A DNA stretch of 64,000 nucleotides, from contig NZ_QNQP01000002.1 of assembly GCF_003316635.1 (NCBI RefSeq), positions 168,572-232,571 on the forward strand. Reading direction: 5' to 3'. Shown in pieces: positions 34,865 through 44,956 of the stretch. Source of the DNA: Roseovarius dicentrarchi (GTDB lineage Bacteria; Pseudomonadota; Alphaproteobacteria; Rhodobacterales; Rhodobacteraceae). Position numbers and translations under genes: made by a program. The stretch's first letter is position 1. Each line of letters opens with the position of its first letter. A model generated the notes under the pieces. That model did not search any database and was not told the origin of the DNA. It saw nothing but the letters and a program-made list of their open reading frames with translations.

Positions 34865-37191
34865 CAGAAGGTCGAGGCGATGGACACGTCAAAGGATTGC
34901 GTCTGGTCGCCCGTCTCTTTCTGAAGCGCCTGCGAGAAGTTGAAGCGCAGCGGACCGAACGGCGATGTCCAGATCAGTGAGACACCGATGGCAGAGCGCG
35001 GTTTGAAATCTATCGACGACAGCGGGCCGGTCGCGCCGACTGTGTCCACATCCCAGATGCTGCCGACATCCAGGAATGCGCCGCCCGTCAGGCCGTATTC
35101 TTCGGGCAGGCCCAGCGGGAATTCCGCGTCCAGTTTCAGCGCGGCAAAGTAGTTACCGCCCAGCTGCTCGGTGCCCTCCAGCGGGCCGATGCCATTGGGT
35201 TCGAACCCGCGAATGATCTGGCCTGCATAACGGTCCACCGCGCGGCTGTCCTTGCTGCCGGTAAAGTTCAGCGCGCCGGCCTCAAGCGTGGCCCGCAAGG
35301 TGACCTCTTCGTTCAGAACCTTGGTCTGTGCGATCGCACGCGCCGTGGTCTGGATATATTCCTGATCCCCGCCAAGCCCGTAAAAATCCTGGCCAAAGGA
35401 CAGAAGAACGCCCGCATTGGGGTTCAGGCCCGTGCGGCGGGTGTCGAAGGTGTAATTGTAGCCAACGCCGCTTTCAAATTCGCCGCCGCGCAGGCTTTCA
35501 TTCGCAAGGATGCCGCTTGTGCCGGTATAATTGTCCATATCCTTGTAACCAGCTGAATAGCTGATTTGCAGGCGGCCGTTTTCACTGACCGGGAAGGTCA
35601 GGCTGGGCCGGAACCGGCCAACGGTGGTGTCATAAAGCGCGAAATCGCCCTCTGTCTCAATCAGCGCGAATTCCAGCCCGAAGGCAACATCACGGCTCAG
35701 GAATGCCGGTTCGACGAAGTTGATGTTGTAATTGGCCCGGTCGGCGCTGGCGGCAATCTGCGCCGACAAACGCTGGCCGCGTCCAAGAAAGTTGCGCTCG
35801 GCAAAGCCGATGGTGAACCCGATGCCGGAGCTGGTTGAATAGGATGCGCCGAACGACAGCGACCCGGTGCTTTTCTCTTCGACGTCGACGTCGACGATCA
35901 CCTGATCGGGGCGCGATCCCTCGCGCGCGTCCACTTCAGCCGTTTCAAAGAAATCCAGCGCGCGGATACGTTCGGCCGATTCGCGGATCTCGCGCGGGTT
36001 GAACGGGTCGCCCTCCACCGTGTCGAACTGGCGGCGGATCACCCTGTCCAGCGTGGTGGTGTTGCCCTCGATATCAATCCGCTCAACAAAAATGCGCGGA
36101 CCGCGCACCAGCGCAAATTCGACATCCAGCGATTGATCGCGGTCATTACGGGTGATGCGCGGCTCGACCCGCAGGAAATCCACGCCCTGACGCACGCCCA
36201 AACGCTCCATCCGGGCAATCGCGTTTTCCACCTTGGCCGGCGAGTAAATCTCGCCGGGCTTGACGTTCAGCGCGGCCTGATATTCGGCGGCAACCGCACC
36301 GGGCAGTTCGCTGACCGTTGTGATGCGCCCAAAGCGGAATTGCTGACCTTCCTGCACGTTGAAGGTGATAAAATAGGTGTCACGCTCTCGCGCCAGTTCG
36401 GCATTGACGCCGGTTACCCGAAAATCGACATAGCCGCGCGCCGAATAGAAATCAGCCAGCACTTGTTTGTCGAACTCGATGCGGTCCTCGACAAATGTGT
36501 CGCGGTTGATGATCGCCCGCAGAAGGCCGGCCTGCTTGGATCCGACAACCCGGCGCAGACGCCCATCCGAATACGCGCGGTTGCCAACAAAGCTGACGCG
36601 CTGCACTTCGATCTTCTTGCCCTCGAAAATCTCGAACACCAGATCGACGCGGTTATCGCTGCGGCGGATCACCTTGGGATTGACGCGCGCGGCGCTGCGG
36701 CCCGTTTCGGCGTAGGCACCCACGATGGTTGCCGCATCCCGCTCCGCCTTGGCGGGGTTGAACACCTGACGCGAGGCGCTTTCGACGATGCCGGACAGAT
36801 CCTCGTCCTTGATCTTGGAGTTGCCCTCGAACGCGATCTTGGAAATCGTCGGGTATTCGATCACCTTGATTTCCAGCGTGTTGCCGCGCGGAGTGATCGA
36901 CACATCCTCGAACAGGCCACTGCCAAGGATTCGCTGATAGGCATCGTTCAGTTCGGCCGCCGAAACGGTCTGGCCGCGCCCGATGCCTGCATATGTCAGG
37001 ATTGTCCCCGCTTCGATGCGCTGATTTCCGGCAATGGCCACATCTGTAAAGCGATAAGACTGCGCCTGTGCGGGCAGCGGTGCCATTGAGAACGCCAGAG
37101 AAACCAGGCAGGCGGTTCCGAAACCGGACTTGGCCCGCTGGAATGCCGAAGTGTGATTGCGCGATGCGCGCAGAAATTTCGGATGATTCAT
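34864..37191 (-). CDS. bamA: Outer membrane assembly factor BamA
   Basis: This 775-residue protein has an N-terminal signal region (hydrophobic stretch ending AQAQ), five POTRA domains (for example VAIAGNQRIEAGTILTYAG, VSFVGNRAYSDGRLRRVV) and a C-terminal Omp85 barrel that ends in F. The start at 37191 has only a weak TTGGG site. It inserts barrel proteins into the outer membrane and is followed by the Skp-like gene. Confidence 0.95.
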   Translation of the reverse strand: MNHPKFLRASRNHTSAFQRAKSGFGTACLVSLAFSMAPLPAQAQSYRFTDVAIAGNQRIEAGTILTYAGIGRGQTVSAAELNDAYQRILGSGLFEDVSITPRGNTLEIKVIEYPTISKIAFEGNSKIKDEDLSGIVESASRQVFNPAKAERDAATIVGAYAETGRSAARVNPKVIRRSDNRVDLVFEIFEGKKIEVQRVSFVGNRAYSDGRLRRVVGSKQAGLLRAIINRDTFVEDRIEFDKQVLADFYSARGYVDFRVTGVNAELARERDTYFITFNVQEGQQFRFGRITTVSELPGAVAAEYQAALNVKPGEIYSPAKVENAIARMERLGVRQGVDFLRVEPRITRNDRDQSLDVEFALVRGPRIFVERIDIEGNTTTLDRVIRRQFDTVEGDPFNPREIRESAERIRALDFFETAEVDAREGSRPDQVIVDVDVEEKSTGSLSFGASYSTSSGIGFTIGFAERNFLGRGQRLSAQIAASADRANYNINFVEPAFLSRDVAFGLEFALIETEGDFALYDTTVGRFRPSLTFPVSENGRLQISYSAGYKDMDNYTGTSGILANESLRGGEFESGVGYNYTFDTRRTGLNPNAGVLLSFGQDFYGLGGDQEYIQTTARAIAQTKVLNEEVTLRATLEAGALNFTGSKDSRAVDRYAGQIIRGFEPNGIGPLEGTEQLGGNYFAALKLDAEFPLGLPEEYGLTGGAFLDVGSIWDVDTVGATGPLSSIDFKPRSAIGVSLIWTSPFGPLRFNFSQALQKETGDQTQSFDVSIASTF

Positions 37192-37316
37192 AATCCCAAC
37201 CCAGTCAGACAAGCCAATATGCTAGTTCAGTAACGGGTCGCGTGGGCCTTGTCAAAACGCCTGTGCTTCAGAGTGCGGCAGGAAGTGACGTTCATGCGCG
37301 CCTTGGGCCGTGACGC

Positions 37317-37442
37317 CTAAAGTGAGGCAACATACGCGGCGGCAAACAGGGCAACCGCGATGGCGCCCGGAAACAGCAGGCGGTCGCAGTTGACGTTGAT
37401 CAGCACGCTCATGCCGCGATATCCGTCTGTAATGTAACGCAT
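37317..37442 (-). CDS. 41-residue membrane peptide between rseP and bamA
   Basis: This ORF begins MRYITDGYRGMSVLINVNCD and has a C-terminal membrane helix (LLFPGAIAVALFAAAYVA). AAGGAG lies 8 bases before the ATG. It is read in the same direction as bamA, which starts 126 bases on. I do not recognise a named family. The strong ribosome site, membrane-like composition and conserved position make it a good candidate for a real small protein. Confidence 0.6.
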   Translation of the reverse strand: MRYITDGYRGMSVLINVNCDRLLFPGAIAVALFAAAYVASL

Positions 37443-37551
37443 TGGTCAGTCTCCTTGCAGATGGCCATGTCCCGAATGACATTAGGGGGCCGTTGCAGGA
37501 GGGTATGACACCGCATTGTGGCACCATCCGGCGCCGAATTACGGCAAAATT

Positions 37552-37573
37552 CGGGCAAGGCGCGCCCTGCCCG
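37552..37573. other. Hairpin in the rseP-bamA gap
   Basis: CGGGCA (37552-37557) pairs with TGCCCG (37568-37573); the minus-strand bases that follow are AATTTTG. A T-run follows on the plus strand. This could be a weak terminator between rseP and the small ORF/bamA. Confidence 0.4.
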
Positions 37574-37621
37574 GATTTTTCACCTGAATTTACATGCGCA
37601 GTACCATATCTGGCGTTTTGC

Positions 37622-37643
37622 GCCCCTGATCCGAATCAGGGGC
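37622..37643 (-). other. Perfect hairpin overlapping the rseP stop codon
   Basis: GCCCCTGAT (37622-37630) and ATCAGGGGC (37635-37643) form a 9-bp stem with a 4-base loop; the rseP stop (37636-37638) lies in the stem. On the minus strand the next bases are GCAAAACG, with no T-run. It may slow or end transcription or protect the 3' end. Confidence 0.55.
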
Positions 37644-38985
37644 ACCAGATATCGTTGAACAGCGCAAACAGCATCAGGCTGAGGATCATGGTCAGACCGA
37701 TCGTCATCATCACGCGCAGCGCGCCGTCACTGGGCGGTTTGCGAAACACGGCCTCGTAGGCGTGGAACACCAAGTGCCCGCCATCCAGCACAGGGATGGG
37801 AAACAGGTTCAGCAGGCCAACAGCCGTCGACAGCACAGCGATGAACCAGATGAAATTTTCGGCGCCCTGACTGGCCATCGCGCCCGAGGTTTGGGCAATG
37901 CCGATGGGCCCCGACATGTTGCAGCTGCTGATGGCGCCCGTCACCATATAATACAGCCCCGAAACCGAACTGGCCGCGACCGCATATGTCTGGCGTACGC
38001 CATCCCCCAGCGCCTCGATCGGGCCGACAGCTTCGGTGCCCGGCTCGAATGCCCAGCCGCCGGCGATTCCAATGCGCCACTGGGTCGCGAAACCGCCATC
38101 CACCTGCGGCTCGTCCATGCGGCGCGGGGTCAGGCTCAGCTGCTGCTGCTGCGTGCCGTCGCGCCAGACATCCAGTTGCAAGGGCGCACCATTGGACGCC
38201 TCAACCACCTCCTTGAGTTGGGTGAATGACAAAATCGGCGTGCCGTTGATCCCCGAAATCACGTCCCCCGCCTTGATCCCCGCGTTATAGGCGGCCGATT
38301 GCGGCGCAAGCGCCGTCACAATCGGCGGAAGCGGGTGCGGCCCTGGCACTGTCAGTTCCTGCCCGTCACGCAGCACGCGGTATTCCATCACCTGCTGGTC
38401 CGGCAGTGCCGACGTGAATGTATCGAACGCGCCGCGGTCGTCATATCCGGGCATCGGGGTGCCGGAAATATCCAGCACCGTATCGCCCGGCTGCAATGCA
38501 ATACCCTGCGCTGGCAGCGGTTTCAGCGATCCGACCTGAAGCGGCTCGGCCATCTTGCCCTGTGCCAGAATGACGCCGCCAAAGATCAGGATCGACAGAA
38601 TGAAATTGAACACCGGCCCCGCCGCCACCGTCGCACTGCGCGCCCAGAGCGGTGCGCCATGCATGGTCTGGCGCAGCCGTTCGGGCGGCGTTGCCGTCAT
38701 GGCCGCGCTGTCCTTGCCGCTGGCGGCATCGGCATCGCCGAGAAACTTGACGTAGCCGCCAAACGGCAGTGCCGCGACCTGCCACCGGGTGCCATGTTTA
38801 TCAACGCGCGAGAACAGCACCGGCCCAAAACCCAGCGAAAACACTTCGGCCTTGATGCCGGACCAGCGGCCGACAATGTAATGGCCGTATTCATGCACCG
38901 CCACGATGACCGACAGGGCCACGACAAAAGCGGCAATGACGCCCAGCAGGCTGCCAAATTGCGGAAGAAGCGCTGAAATATCCAA
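37636..38985 (-). CDS. rseP: Site-2 RIP metalloprotease RseP
   Basis: This 449-residue intramembrane zinc protease has the active site HEYGHYIVGR near residue 31, a PDZ domain in the middle (IKAGDVISGINGTPI) and the C-terminal NLFPIPVLDGGHLVFHAYE motif. The apparent start is TTG at 38985, with AGGA 6 bases upstream; no ATG in frame gives the normal length. It cleaves anti-sigma factors or signal peptide remnants. It lies downstream of dxr. Confidence 0.93.
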   Translation of the reverse strand: MDISALLPQFGSLLGVIAAFVVALSVIVAVHEYGHYIVGRWSGIKAEVFSLGFGPVLFSRVDKHGTRWQVAALPFGGYVKFLGDADAASGKDSAAMTATPPERLRQTMHGAPLWARSATVAAGPVFNFILSILIFGGVILAQGKMAEPLQVGSLKPLPAQGIALQPGDTVLDISGTPMPGYDDRGAFDTFTSALPDQQVMEYRVLRDGQELTVPGPHPLPPIVTALAPQSAAYNAGIKAGDVISGINGTPILSFTQLKEVVEASNGAPLQLDVWRDGTQQQQLSLTPRRMDEPQVDGGFATQWRIGIAGGWAFEPGTEAVGPIEALGDGVRQTYAVAASSVSGLYYMVTGAISSCNMSGPIGIAQTSGAMASQGAENFIWFIAVLSTAVGLLNLFPIPVLDGGHLVFHAYEAVFRKPPSDGALRVMMTIGLTMILSLMLFALFNDIWCP

Positions 38986-39026
38986 AAACTGTCCTATTCT
39001 GCCTGCATTGGCACCGCGCGGCTGCG

Positions 39027-40184
39027 TCAGGCAGCGATCAGGCGGTCCATCTGTTGCCGTGTAAGGTGGTCGCAGCGGCGCACGCTTTCAAGCGTGATGT
39101 CGCTCTTCGGTGCATCGCACAGCCCATGGTCAAGCGCTTGGGCGACCAGCGCGCTCATATCCACAAAGCCGATGCGCCCGGCGATGAAGTGGTCCAGCGC
39201 CCGCTCTTTTGCGGCGTTGAAAATGGCGCCGGCGTGGCCGCCTGCCGCCATCACCTGCCACGCCAGCGCCAGCGCCGGATAGCGGGCCGGGTCCGGCACG
39301 CTGAAATCCAGACGACCGACCGATGCCAGATCCAGCCGCGCCACCGGCAGGTGGCGGCGGTCCGGCCAGTTCAGCGCAAAGCCGATGGCATGACGCATAT
39401 CCGGCGGGCCGACATGCGCCATAAGCGCCCCGTCATTGAAACCGACCAGCGCGTGAACCGTGCTCTGCGGATGAACCAGCACCTCGATCTGGCTGGGGTC
39501 CAGCGCGAAAAACTCCTTCGCCTCAATGACTTCCAGAGCCTTGTTGAACATGGATGCCGAATCGATCGTGATGCGCTGCCCCATGTCCCAGTTGGGATGG
39601 GTCGAAGCCTCCTCCACGCCGACATGCGCCAGATCGGCCACGGGCCGATCCCGAAAAGCGCCGCCCGAGGCGGTGATGATCACCCGCTCGACTGCCGCGC
39701 GATCCTCGCCGATCAGCGCCTGAAAAATGGCGGAATGTTCGCTGTCTACCGGCAGGATGCGGGCATTGTACCGTGCCGCCGTGGCCAGCATCAGCGGACC
39801 GGCAGTCACCAGCGATTCCTTGTTCGCCAGGGCCAATGTGCCGCCCTGCTCCAGCGCGGCCAATCCCGGCGCAAGGCCCGCCACGCCGACAATGGCCGAC
39901 ATGGTCCAGTCCGCCGGGCGCTGCGCCGCCTCAATCAGCGCATCGGCGCCGGCGGCCACCGCGACGTCGCTGCCTGCAAGCGCGCCGCGCAGATCCTCCA
40001 GCAGGTCGGGATGGGCTGTCACGGCCAGCTCCGCGCGATGGCGGCGCGCGTCGGCGGCCAGTTGCGCGATATTGCGCCCGCCCGTCAGCGCCACCACCTG
40101 AAAATCGTCGGGCGCCCGCGCGATCAGATCAAGCGTGTTTTGCCCGATGGACCCCGTCGCGCCCAGAATGGTTACACGCCTCAT
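39027..40184 (-). CDS. dxr: 1-deoxy-D-xylulose 5-phosphate reductoisomerase
   Basis: This 385-residue enzyme is the second step of the MEP isoprenoid pathway. It has the NADPH motif ILGATGSIGQNTLDLI, the metal/substrate loop NKESLVTAGPL and DSEHSAIFQAL with the metal-binding Asp/Glu, and the flexible HP[QN]S segment (VHPQSTVHALVGFNDG). The start at 40184 overlaps the cdsA stop (ATGA). Confidence 0.97.
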   Translation of the reverse strand: MRRVTILGATGSIGQNTLDLIARAPDDFQVVALTGGRNIAQLAADARRHRAELAVTAHPDLLEDLRGALAGSDVAVAAGADALIEAAQRPADWTMSAIVGVAGLAPGLAALEQGGTLALANKESLVTAGPLMLATAARYNARILPVDSEHSAIFQALIGEDRAAVERVIITASGGAFRDRPVADLAHVGVEEASTHPNWDMGQRITIDSASMFNKALEVIEAKEFFALDPSQIEVLVHPQSTVHALVGFNDGALMAHVGPPDMRHAIGFALNWPDRRHLPVARLDLASVGRLDFSVPDPARYPALALAWQVMAAGGHAGAIFNAAKERALDHFIAGRIGFVDMSALVAQALDHGLCDAPKSDITLESVRRCDHLTRQQMDRLIAA

Positions 40185-40963
40185 AGGATCCCCGGCAGCA
40201 TCCCGACCAGCCACAGCGCCCCGACCAGCAGCATCGCGCCCAGCATGGCATCGAACCGGTCCAGAACCCCGCCATGGCCGGGGATCAGGTTCGAGCTGTC
40301 CTTGACGCCGGCGCGCCGTTTGATCCAGCTTTCCCAGATGTCACCGGCCTGCCCTGTGACGGCCACCAGCGCCGACAGCACCATGAGCTGCGCGCCGATG
40401 CCCAGATACAGCCCAAAGCCAAGCCCCATGACCGCGCCCGCCACCCAGCCGGCGGCAGTGCCGGACCATGTTTTCTTGGGGCTGATCGCGGGCCAGAATT
40501 TCGGTCCACCAATCGCGCGGCCGGCAAAATATCCTGCAACATCAACCGATACGACAACACAGATCACCCAAAGGATCCACGCCAATCCGGCATCGACGCG
40601 CAGCAGGATTGCCGTGTAACATGCCAGCAAAATGCAGGCGGCATAAATGCCGAACAAAATCCGCCGCTCCGCCAGTTGCCACGCGCCGAAACCGGCGACA
40701 AACACCAGCCCCGGCAGGGCCAGCCATACCGGCAGCGCCCATGCAACGGCCAGCGCCAGCCCGGCGATCACCCCCATGCCCGGCGCCCAGGCATCGCCGC
40801 CCAACATGCGCGACAATTCCCACACCATCGCACCGCCGATAATCCACAGCGCAGCGGCAAAGATCATGCCCCCGGCCCATAGCACGATGACGCCGACGGT
40901 GATCATCACCGCCGCCGAGATTACCCTTGCATTCAGATCATTCCAGCGCGCCGGCAGACTCAT
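40181..40963 (-). CDS. cdsA: Phosphatidate cytidylyltransferase
   Basis: This 260-residue membrane enzyme makes CDP-diacylglycerol for phospholipids. It has several hydrophobic helices and the C-terminal signature SPKKTWSGTAAGWVAGAVMG..., then DSSNLIPGHGGVLDRFDAM with the catalytic Asp residues. It overlaps uppS and dxr at both ends by four bases. Confidence 0.96.
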   Translation of the reverse strand: MSLPARWNDLNARVISAAVMITVGVIVLWAGGMIFAAALWIIGGAMVWELSRMLGGDAWAPGMGVIAGLALAVAWALPVWLALPGLVFVAGFGAWQLAERRILFGIYAACILLACYTAILLRVDAGLAWILWVICVVVSVDVAGYFAGRAIGGPKFWPAISPKKTWSGTAAGWVAGAVMGLGFGLYLGIGAQLMVLSALVAVTGQAGDIWESWIKRRAGVKDSSNLIPGHGGVLDRFDAMLGAMLLVGALWLVGMLPGIL

Positions 40964-41721
40964 GGTTTGGCTCCTCCAAATCGGCGGTCGCGTCCACCAT
41001 ATGCTGATACGATTCCGGCAAAGATATCCTTGGTGAAATCCGGCCAGAGCGTGTCGACAAATTCATACTCCGCATAGGCCGATTGCCATAGCAAAAAGTT
41101 TGAAATCCGCGCTTCGCCCGATGTGCGGATGACCAGATCAGGATCAGGCAAAACCCTTGTATCCAAGTACCTTGTCAGCGTTTCTTCATCCACATCCGCA
41201 GGGTCAAGCGCGCCTGCGGCGACGTCTTCGGCCAGATGTTTGATGGCGCGGCTCACCTCGTCGCGGCTGCCGTAATTCAGCGCGATGGTCAGGTGAATGC
41301 GGTCGTTGCCTTCGGTGATGCCCTCCAATTCGTCCATCAGCGAAATCAGCTTGGCATCCAGCCGCACGCGGTCGCCGATGAACCGGACGCGCACACCCTC
41401 GTCGCGCAGCGCGCGCGCCTCCTTGGCGATGTAGCGGCGAAAAAGGCTCATCAAACCGGCCACTTCGGTCTGGGTCCGCTTCCAATTTTCGGTGGAGAAG
41501 GCGAATACTGTCAGATACTTGACCCCCAGATCGGGACAAGCATCGACAATTTCGCGCACCCGTTTGGCGCCGGCATGGTGGCCGAACAGGCGCGGCCGCC
41601 CGCGCGCCTGCGCCCAGCGGCCATTGCCGTCCATGATCACGGCCACATGGCGCGGGCCCTGATGCGCTTGCGGGGCGGTTGGTGCCGCCTCTGCGCTGTC
41701 TGTGCCCTTGCGCCGGAACAT
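40960..41721 (-). CDS. uppS: Undecaprenyl diphosphate synthase
   Basis: This 253-residue cis-prenyltransferase makes the C55 carrier for peptidoglycan. It has VIMDGNGRWAQARG (catalytic Asp), the FAFSTENWKR helix and RTSGEARISNFLLWQSAYAEYEF. The start at 41721 matches the family; a longer frame would overlap frr more widely. The stop overlaps cdsA. Confidence 0.97.
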   Translation of the reverse strand: MFRRKGTDSAEAAPTAPQAHQGPRHVAVIMDGNGRWAQARGRPRLFGHHAGAKRVREIVDACPDLGVKYLTVFAFSTENWKRTQTEVAGLMSLFRRYIAKEARALRDEGVRVRFIGDRVRLDAKLISLMDELEGITEGNDRIHLTIALNYGSRDEVSRAIKHLAEDVAAGALDPADVDEETLTRYLDTRVLPDPDLVIRTSGEARISNFLLWQSAYAEYEFVDTLWPDFTKDIFAGIVSAYGGRDRRFGGAKP

Positions 41722-41722
41722 C

Positions 41723-42286
41723 CTAGACCTGCATGATCTCGGCCTGTTTCGTCTCCAGCGACTCGTCAACGCGGGCGATAAAACGGTTGGTCAGCTCCTG
41801 AACCTCGGTTTCCCAGAATTTCTGATCGTCCTCGGACATGCCGTTTGCCTTGCCCTTCTTGATCTGGTCCATGCCATCACGACGCACGTTGCGCACCGCG
41901 ACGCGGGCGTTTTCGGCATATTGCGAGGCAACCTTGGTCAGATCGCGGCGGCGCTCTTCGTTCAGTTCGGGAATGGGCAGCATGATGATGGTGCCATTCA
42001 TCTGAGGATTGATCCCCAAGCCGCTGTTACGAATGGCTTTTTCGACCTTGTTGACCAGCCCCTTGTCCCAGACGTTGATGGTGACCATGCGCGGTTCGGG
42101 CACGTTGACGGTGCCGACCTGATTGATCGGCGTCATCTGCCCGTAGGCATCCACCATCACCGGCTCAAGGATCGAGGCACTGGCGCGCCCGGTGCGCAGG
42201 GATGAAAATTCGGTTCGGAGCGATGCAATCGCCCCTTCCATGCGCCGTTCCAGATCGGCGGTGTCAATTTCGATATCTTCGGACAT
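41723..42286 (-). CDS. frr: Ribosome recycling factor
   Basis: This 187-residue factor splits post-termination ribosomes with EF-G. It has [20 protein letters not shown] and the helical arms of a normal Frr. The start at 42286 ([15 protein letters not shown]) matches family length. The gene is between pyrH and uppS, a widespread order. Confidence 0.97.
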   Translation of the reverse strand: MSEDIEIDTADLERRMEGAIASLRTEFSSLRTGRASASILEPVMVDAYGQMTPINQVGTVNVPEPRMVTINVWDKGLVNKVEKAIRNSGLGINPQMNGTIIMLPIPELNEERRRDLTKVASQYAENARVAVRNVRRDGMDQIKKGKANGMSEDDQKFWETEVQELTNRFIARVDESLETKQAEIMQV

Positions 42287-42323
42287 AATCGTGTTTCCTC
42301 TGCGGTCTGCCTTGTGCGCTGCG

Positions 42324-43055
42324 TCAGGCATGAACGGTTGTATAAGTGCCTTCTCCGGCCAGAATACCGCGAAAGCCCCCCGGCTCGTCCAGACTGAAGA
42401 CGATGATCGGCAGGTTATTGTCACGCGCCAGGGCAATGGCGCTGGCATCCATTACTTGCAGATGCTTGGCCAGCACGTCGTCATAGCTGATCCGGTCATA
42501 GCGCACGGCGTCCGCATTGGTCATCGGGTCCTTGTCATAAACGCCGTCCACCTTTGTGCCTTTCAGGATCGCCTCGCACGCCATTTCATTGGCGCGCAAC
42601 GTCGCGGCCGTGTCGGTGGTGAAATAGGGGTTGCCCGTACCGGCGGCAAAGATGCAGACGCGCTTTTTCTCAAGGTGGCGCACGGCGCGGCGGCGGATAT
42701 ATGGCTCGGCCACTTCATCCATGCGGATCGCCGATATGACGCGGCAAAATACGCCCAGCTCCTCCAGCGCGCTTTGCATGGCCAGCGCGTTCATCACCGT
42801 GGCCAGCATGCCCATGTAATCGGCTGTCGTCCGCTCCATCCCCTGGGCCGAACCGGAAAGCCCGCGAAAGATGTTGCCGCCGCCAATCACCATGCAGATC
42901 TCAACACCCATGTCGTGAACGACTTTGACCTCGCGCGCGATCCGCTCCACGGTGGGCGGATGCAGGCCGTAGGCCGTGTCGCCCATCAACGCCTCCCCCG
43001 AGATTTTCAACATCACGCGCCGAAAGGTGGTTCGAGGGGTGTCACTGTCCGGCAT
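42324..43055 (-). CDS. pyrH: UMP kinase
   Basis: This 243-residue amino-acid-kinase-fold enzyme makes UDP from UMP. It has the [13 protein letters not shown] start, [21 protein letters not shown] and [11 protein letters not shown] with the UMP-binding Asp. AAGGAG lies 7 bases before the ATG. It opens the long envelope/translation cluster running to lpxB. Confidence 0.97.
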   Translation of the reverse strand: MPDSDTPRTTFRRVMLKISGEALMGDTAYGLHPPTVERIAREVKVVHDMGVEICMVIGGGNIFRGLSGSAQGMERTTADYMGMLATVMNALAMQSALEELGVFCRVISAIRMDEVAEPYIRRRAVRHLEKKRVCIFAAGTGNPYFTTDTAATLRANEMACEAILKGTKVDGVYDKDPMTNADAVRYDRISYDDVLAKHLQVMDASAIALARDNNLPIIVFSLDEPGGFRGILAGEGTYTTVHA

Positions 43056-43200
43056 GGGGGATCTCCTTGCATGTCTGAGGCGCAAAATGTCGCAATCGGC
43101 GGCAAAGTTCAATCGCTTAAACCGGGGTTGCGCTGCAATGCAGCATGAAACAGCGCTGCGCCCCCTCGCCCCCGGTGCCGCGCCGCGCTAAAAGGGCGCC

Positions 43201-44085
43201 ATGCTGAAGAACCTGACCTTGACCCGCAACGCCCCTGTCCTGATCGCCGGACCCACCGCCTCGGGCAAGTCCGCGCTGGCGCTGGACATTGCCGAACGTT
43301 GGGGCGGCACGATCATCAACGCTGATTCCATGCAGGTCTTTGCCGGATGGCGCATTCTGACCGCGCGCCCCACTGCTCAGGACGAGGCGCGCGCGCCGCA
43401 TGCGCTGTATGGGCATGTCCCGCAGGAGGCTGATTATTCGGTGGGCCATTGGCTGCGCGATGTGGCGCCTTTGCTCGGCAGCGGCAACCGGCCGATCATC
43501 GTGGGCGGTACGGGGCTGTATTTTGCCGCGCTGACCGAGGGGCTGGCCGATATCCCGCCCACCCCCGCCGCGATCCGGGCCGAGGCTGACGCGCTGCGCA
43601 CCGCCGGCGCGCTGGAGCAGATGCGCAGCGCACTAGATCGCGACACTCGCGCCCGGATCGACCTGCGCAACCCGATGCGCGTGCAGCGCGCGTGGGAGGT
43701 GCAGCAGACCACCGGGCGCGGGCTGGCGGCATGGCAGGACGCCACACCGCCGCCACTGCTACCGCTGGCGGACGTCCATGCGCTGTTGCTGGATGCCGAT
43801 ACAGACTGGCTGAACGCGCGGATCGCGGGCCGGCTGGGCACCATGCTGGCCGCCGGTGCGCTGGACGAGGTGCGCGCGAATATGGCCCAAATCGCCGCCG
43901 GCTGCCCCAGCGCCAAGGCCATCGGCGCGCCCGAACTTGCGGCGCATCTGCGCGGCGACCTGTCGCTGGCCCAAGCGCAGGAGGCCGCCACCATCGCCAC
44001 CCGGCAATTTGCCAAACGCCAGCGGACGTGGTTCCGGGCCAGAATGAAAACATGGCAACGGATTGCGTTACCGGGGCATGAATAA
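43201..44085 (+). CDS. miaA: tRNA dimethylallyltransferase
   Basis: This 294-residue enzyme adds a prenyl group at A37. It has the P-loop AGPTASGKS (residues 16-24), the [13 protein letters not shown] segment and IGGTG-like [16 protein letters not shown]. The C-terminal part has [13 protein letters not shown]. It is divergent from pyrH. Confidence 0.95.
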   Translation: MLKNLTLTRNAPVLIAGPTASGKSALALDIAERWGGTIINADSMQVFAGWRILTARPTAQDEARAPHALYGHVPQEADYSVGHWLRDVAPLLGSGNRPIIVGGTGLYFAALTEGLADIPPTPAAIRAEADALRTAGALEQMRSALDRDTRARIDLRNPMRVQRAWEVQQTTGRGLAAWQDATPPPLLPLADVHALLLDADTDWLNARIAGRLGTMLAAGALDEVRANMAQIAAGCPSAKAIGAPELAAHLRGDLSLAQAQEAATIATRQFAKRQRTWFRARMKTWQRIALPGHE

Positions 44086-44114
44086 TTGCACTTTTACGAC
44101 ATATTTTGTGTATA
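44086..44114 (+). promoter_or_regulatory. Promoter candidate of the AraC-family gene
   Basis: TTGCAC (44086-44091), a 17-base spacer and TGTATA (44109-44114) lie 54 bases before the GTG. The -10 flank is TATAAC. Both hexamers are near consensus. Confidence 0.6.
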
Positions 44115-44167
44115 ACTCGCCATTATGGCCGTATATGTTGCCCTAAAAGAACCAGCAGGAGCCTGCC

Positions 44168-44956
44168 GTGACGTCCGCGCCCCAGATCATGACCATCGCG
44201 CAGTGGGCGCATGGCGCCCCTTGGCGCCTGACATTGCCGCACAGCCAGCCGCAACATGCGCTGATCTGGATCACGCGCGGACAGGCGCGTGCGGCGGTCG
44301 GCGGGCTGCGCCGGGGCGTTGGCGCCCATAATGCGCTGGCTGTGCCTGCCGGCACGCTGTTTTCGCTGGATATCGGGCCGGGCTGCTATGGTCAGGTCTG
44401 CCTCATCCCGCCCGGTGGCCCTGCCCTGATGCCGGACGAGCCCGAACATCTGCGCATCCGCGAGGCGCAGACGCAATCCGAGCTGACCGCCCTGCTGGAG
44501 GCGCTGACGCGCGAGACAACGCAGGCGCGCCCCTTCTCGGACGAGGCGGCGCAGGCGCTCGCCATCATGATGACTGTCTGGCTGCGCCGCGCCATGATCG
44601 CGCAAGAGCCCGGACCGCAACCGACAGCCGCACAGCGTCTGGTCATCGCCTATGCCGCGCTGGTTGAGCAGTGCCATGCCAGCGGCCAGCCCATGGCCGC
44701 CTATGCGCGGGATCTGGGGGTGACGCCGACGCATCTGGGCCGCAGCTGCAAGGCGTGTTCGGGGCTGACGGCCTCAGACCTGTTGGTGCAGCGCATCCTG
44801 CATGCGGCGCGCGAGTTGCTGGAGGATGGCGAGGATGCAATCCTCCATGTCGCGGCTCGACTGGGGTTTGGCAGCGCTGCCTATTTTTCGCGCTTCATTC
44901 ACGCGCATACGGGCCTCAGCCCCTCTGCACTGCGCCGCAAGGCACAGGCCGCTTAG
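44168..44956 (+). CDS. AraC-family transcriptional regulator
   Basis: This 262-residue protein starts at GTG 44168, with AGGAG 6 bases upstream. An N-terminal cupin-like ligand part ([17 protein letters not shown]) is followed by a C-terminal double helix-turn-helix ([35 protein letters not shown], then [33 protein letters not shown]). Its stop overlaps the convergent lytic transglycosylase stop by 3-4 bases. The regulon is unknown. Confidence 0.88.
   Translation: MTSAPQIMTIAQWAHGAPWRLTLPHSQPQHALIWITRGQARAAVGGLRRGVGAHNALAVPAGTLFSLDIGPGCYGQVCLIPPGGPALMPDEPEHLRIREAQTQSELTALLEALTRETTQARPFSDEAAQALAIMMTVWLRRAMIAQEPGPQPTAAQRLVIAYAALVEQCHASGQPMAAYARDLGVTPTHLGRSCKACSGLTASDLLVQRILHAARELLEDGEDAILHVAARLGFGSAAYFSRFIHAHTGLSPSALRRKAQAA

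Noticed and set aside
35195..35210. tRNA-like GTTCGAACC segment
   Set aside because: It lies within bamA and no cloverleaf can be drawn around it.
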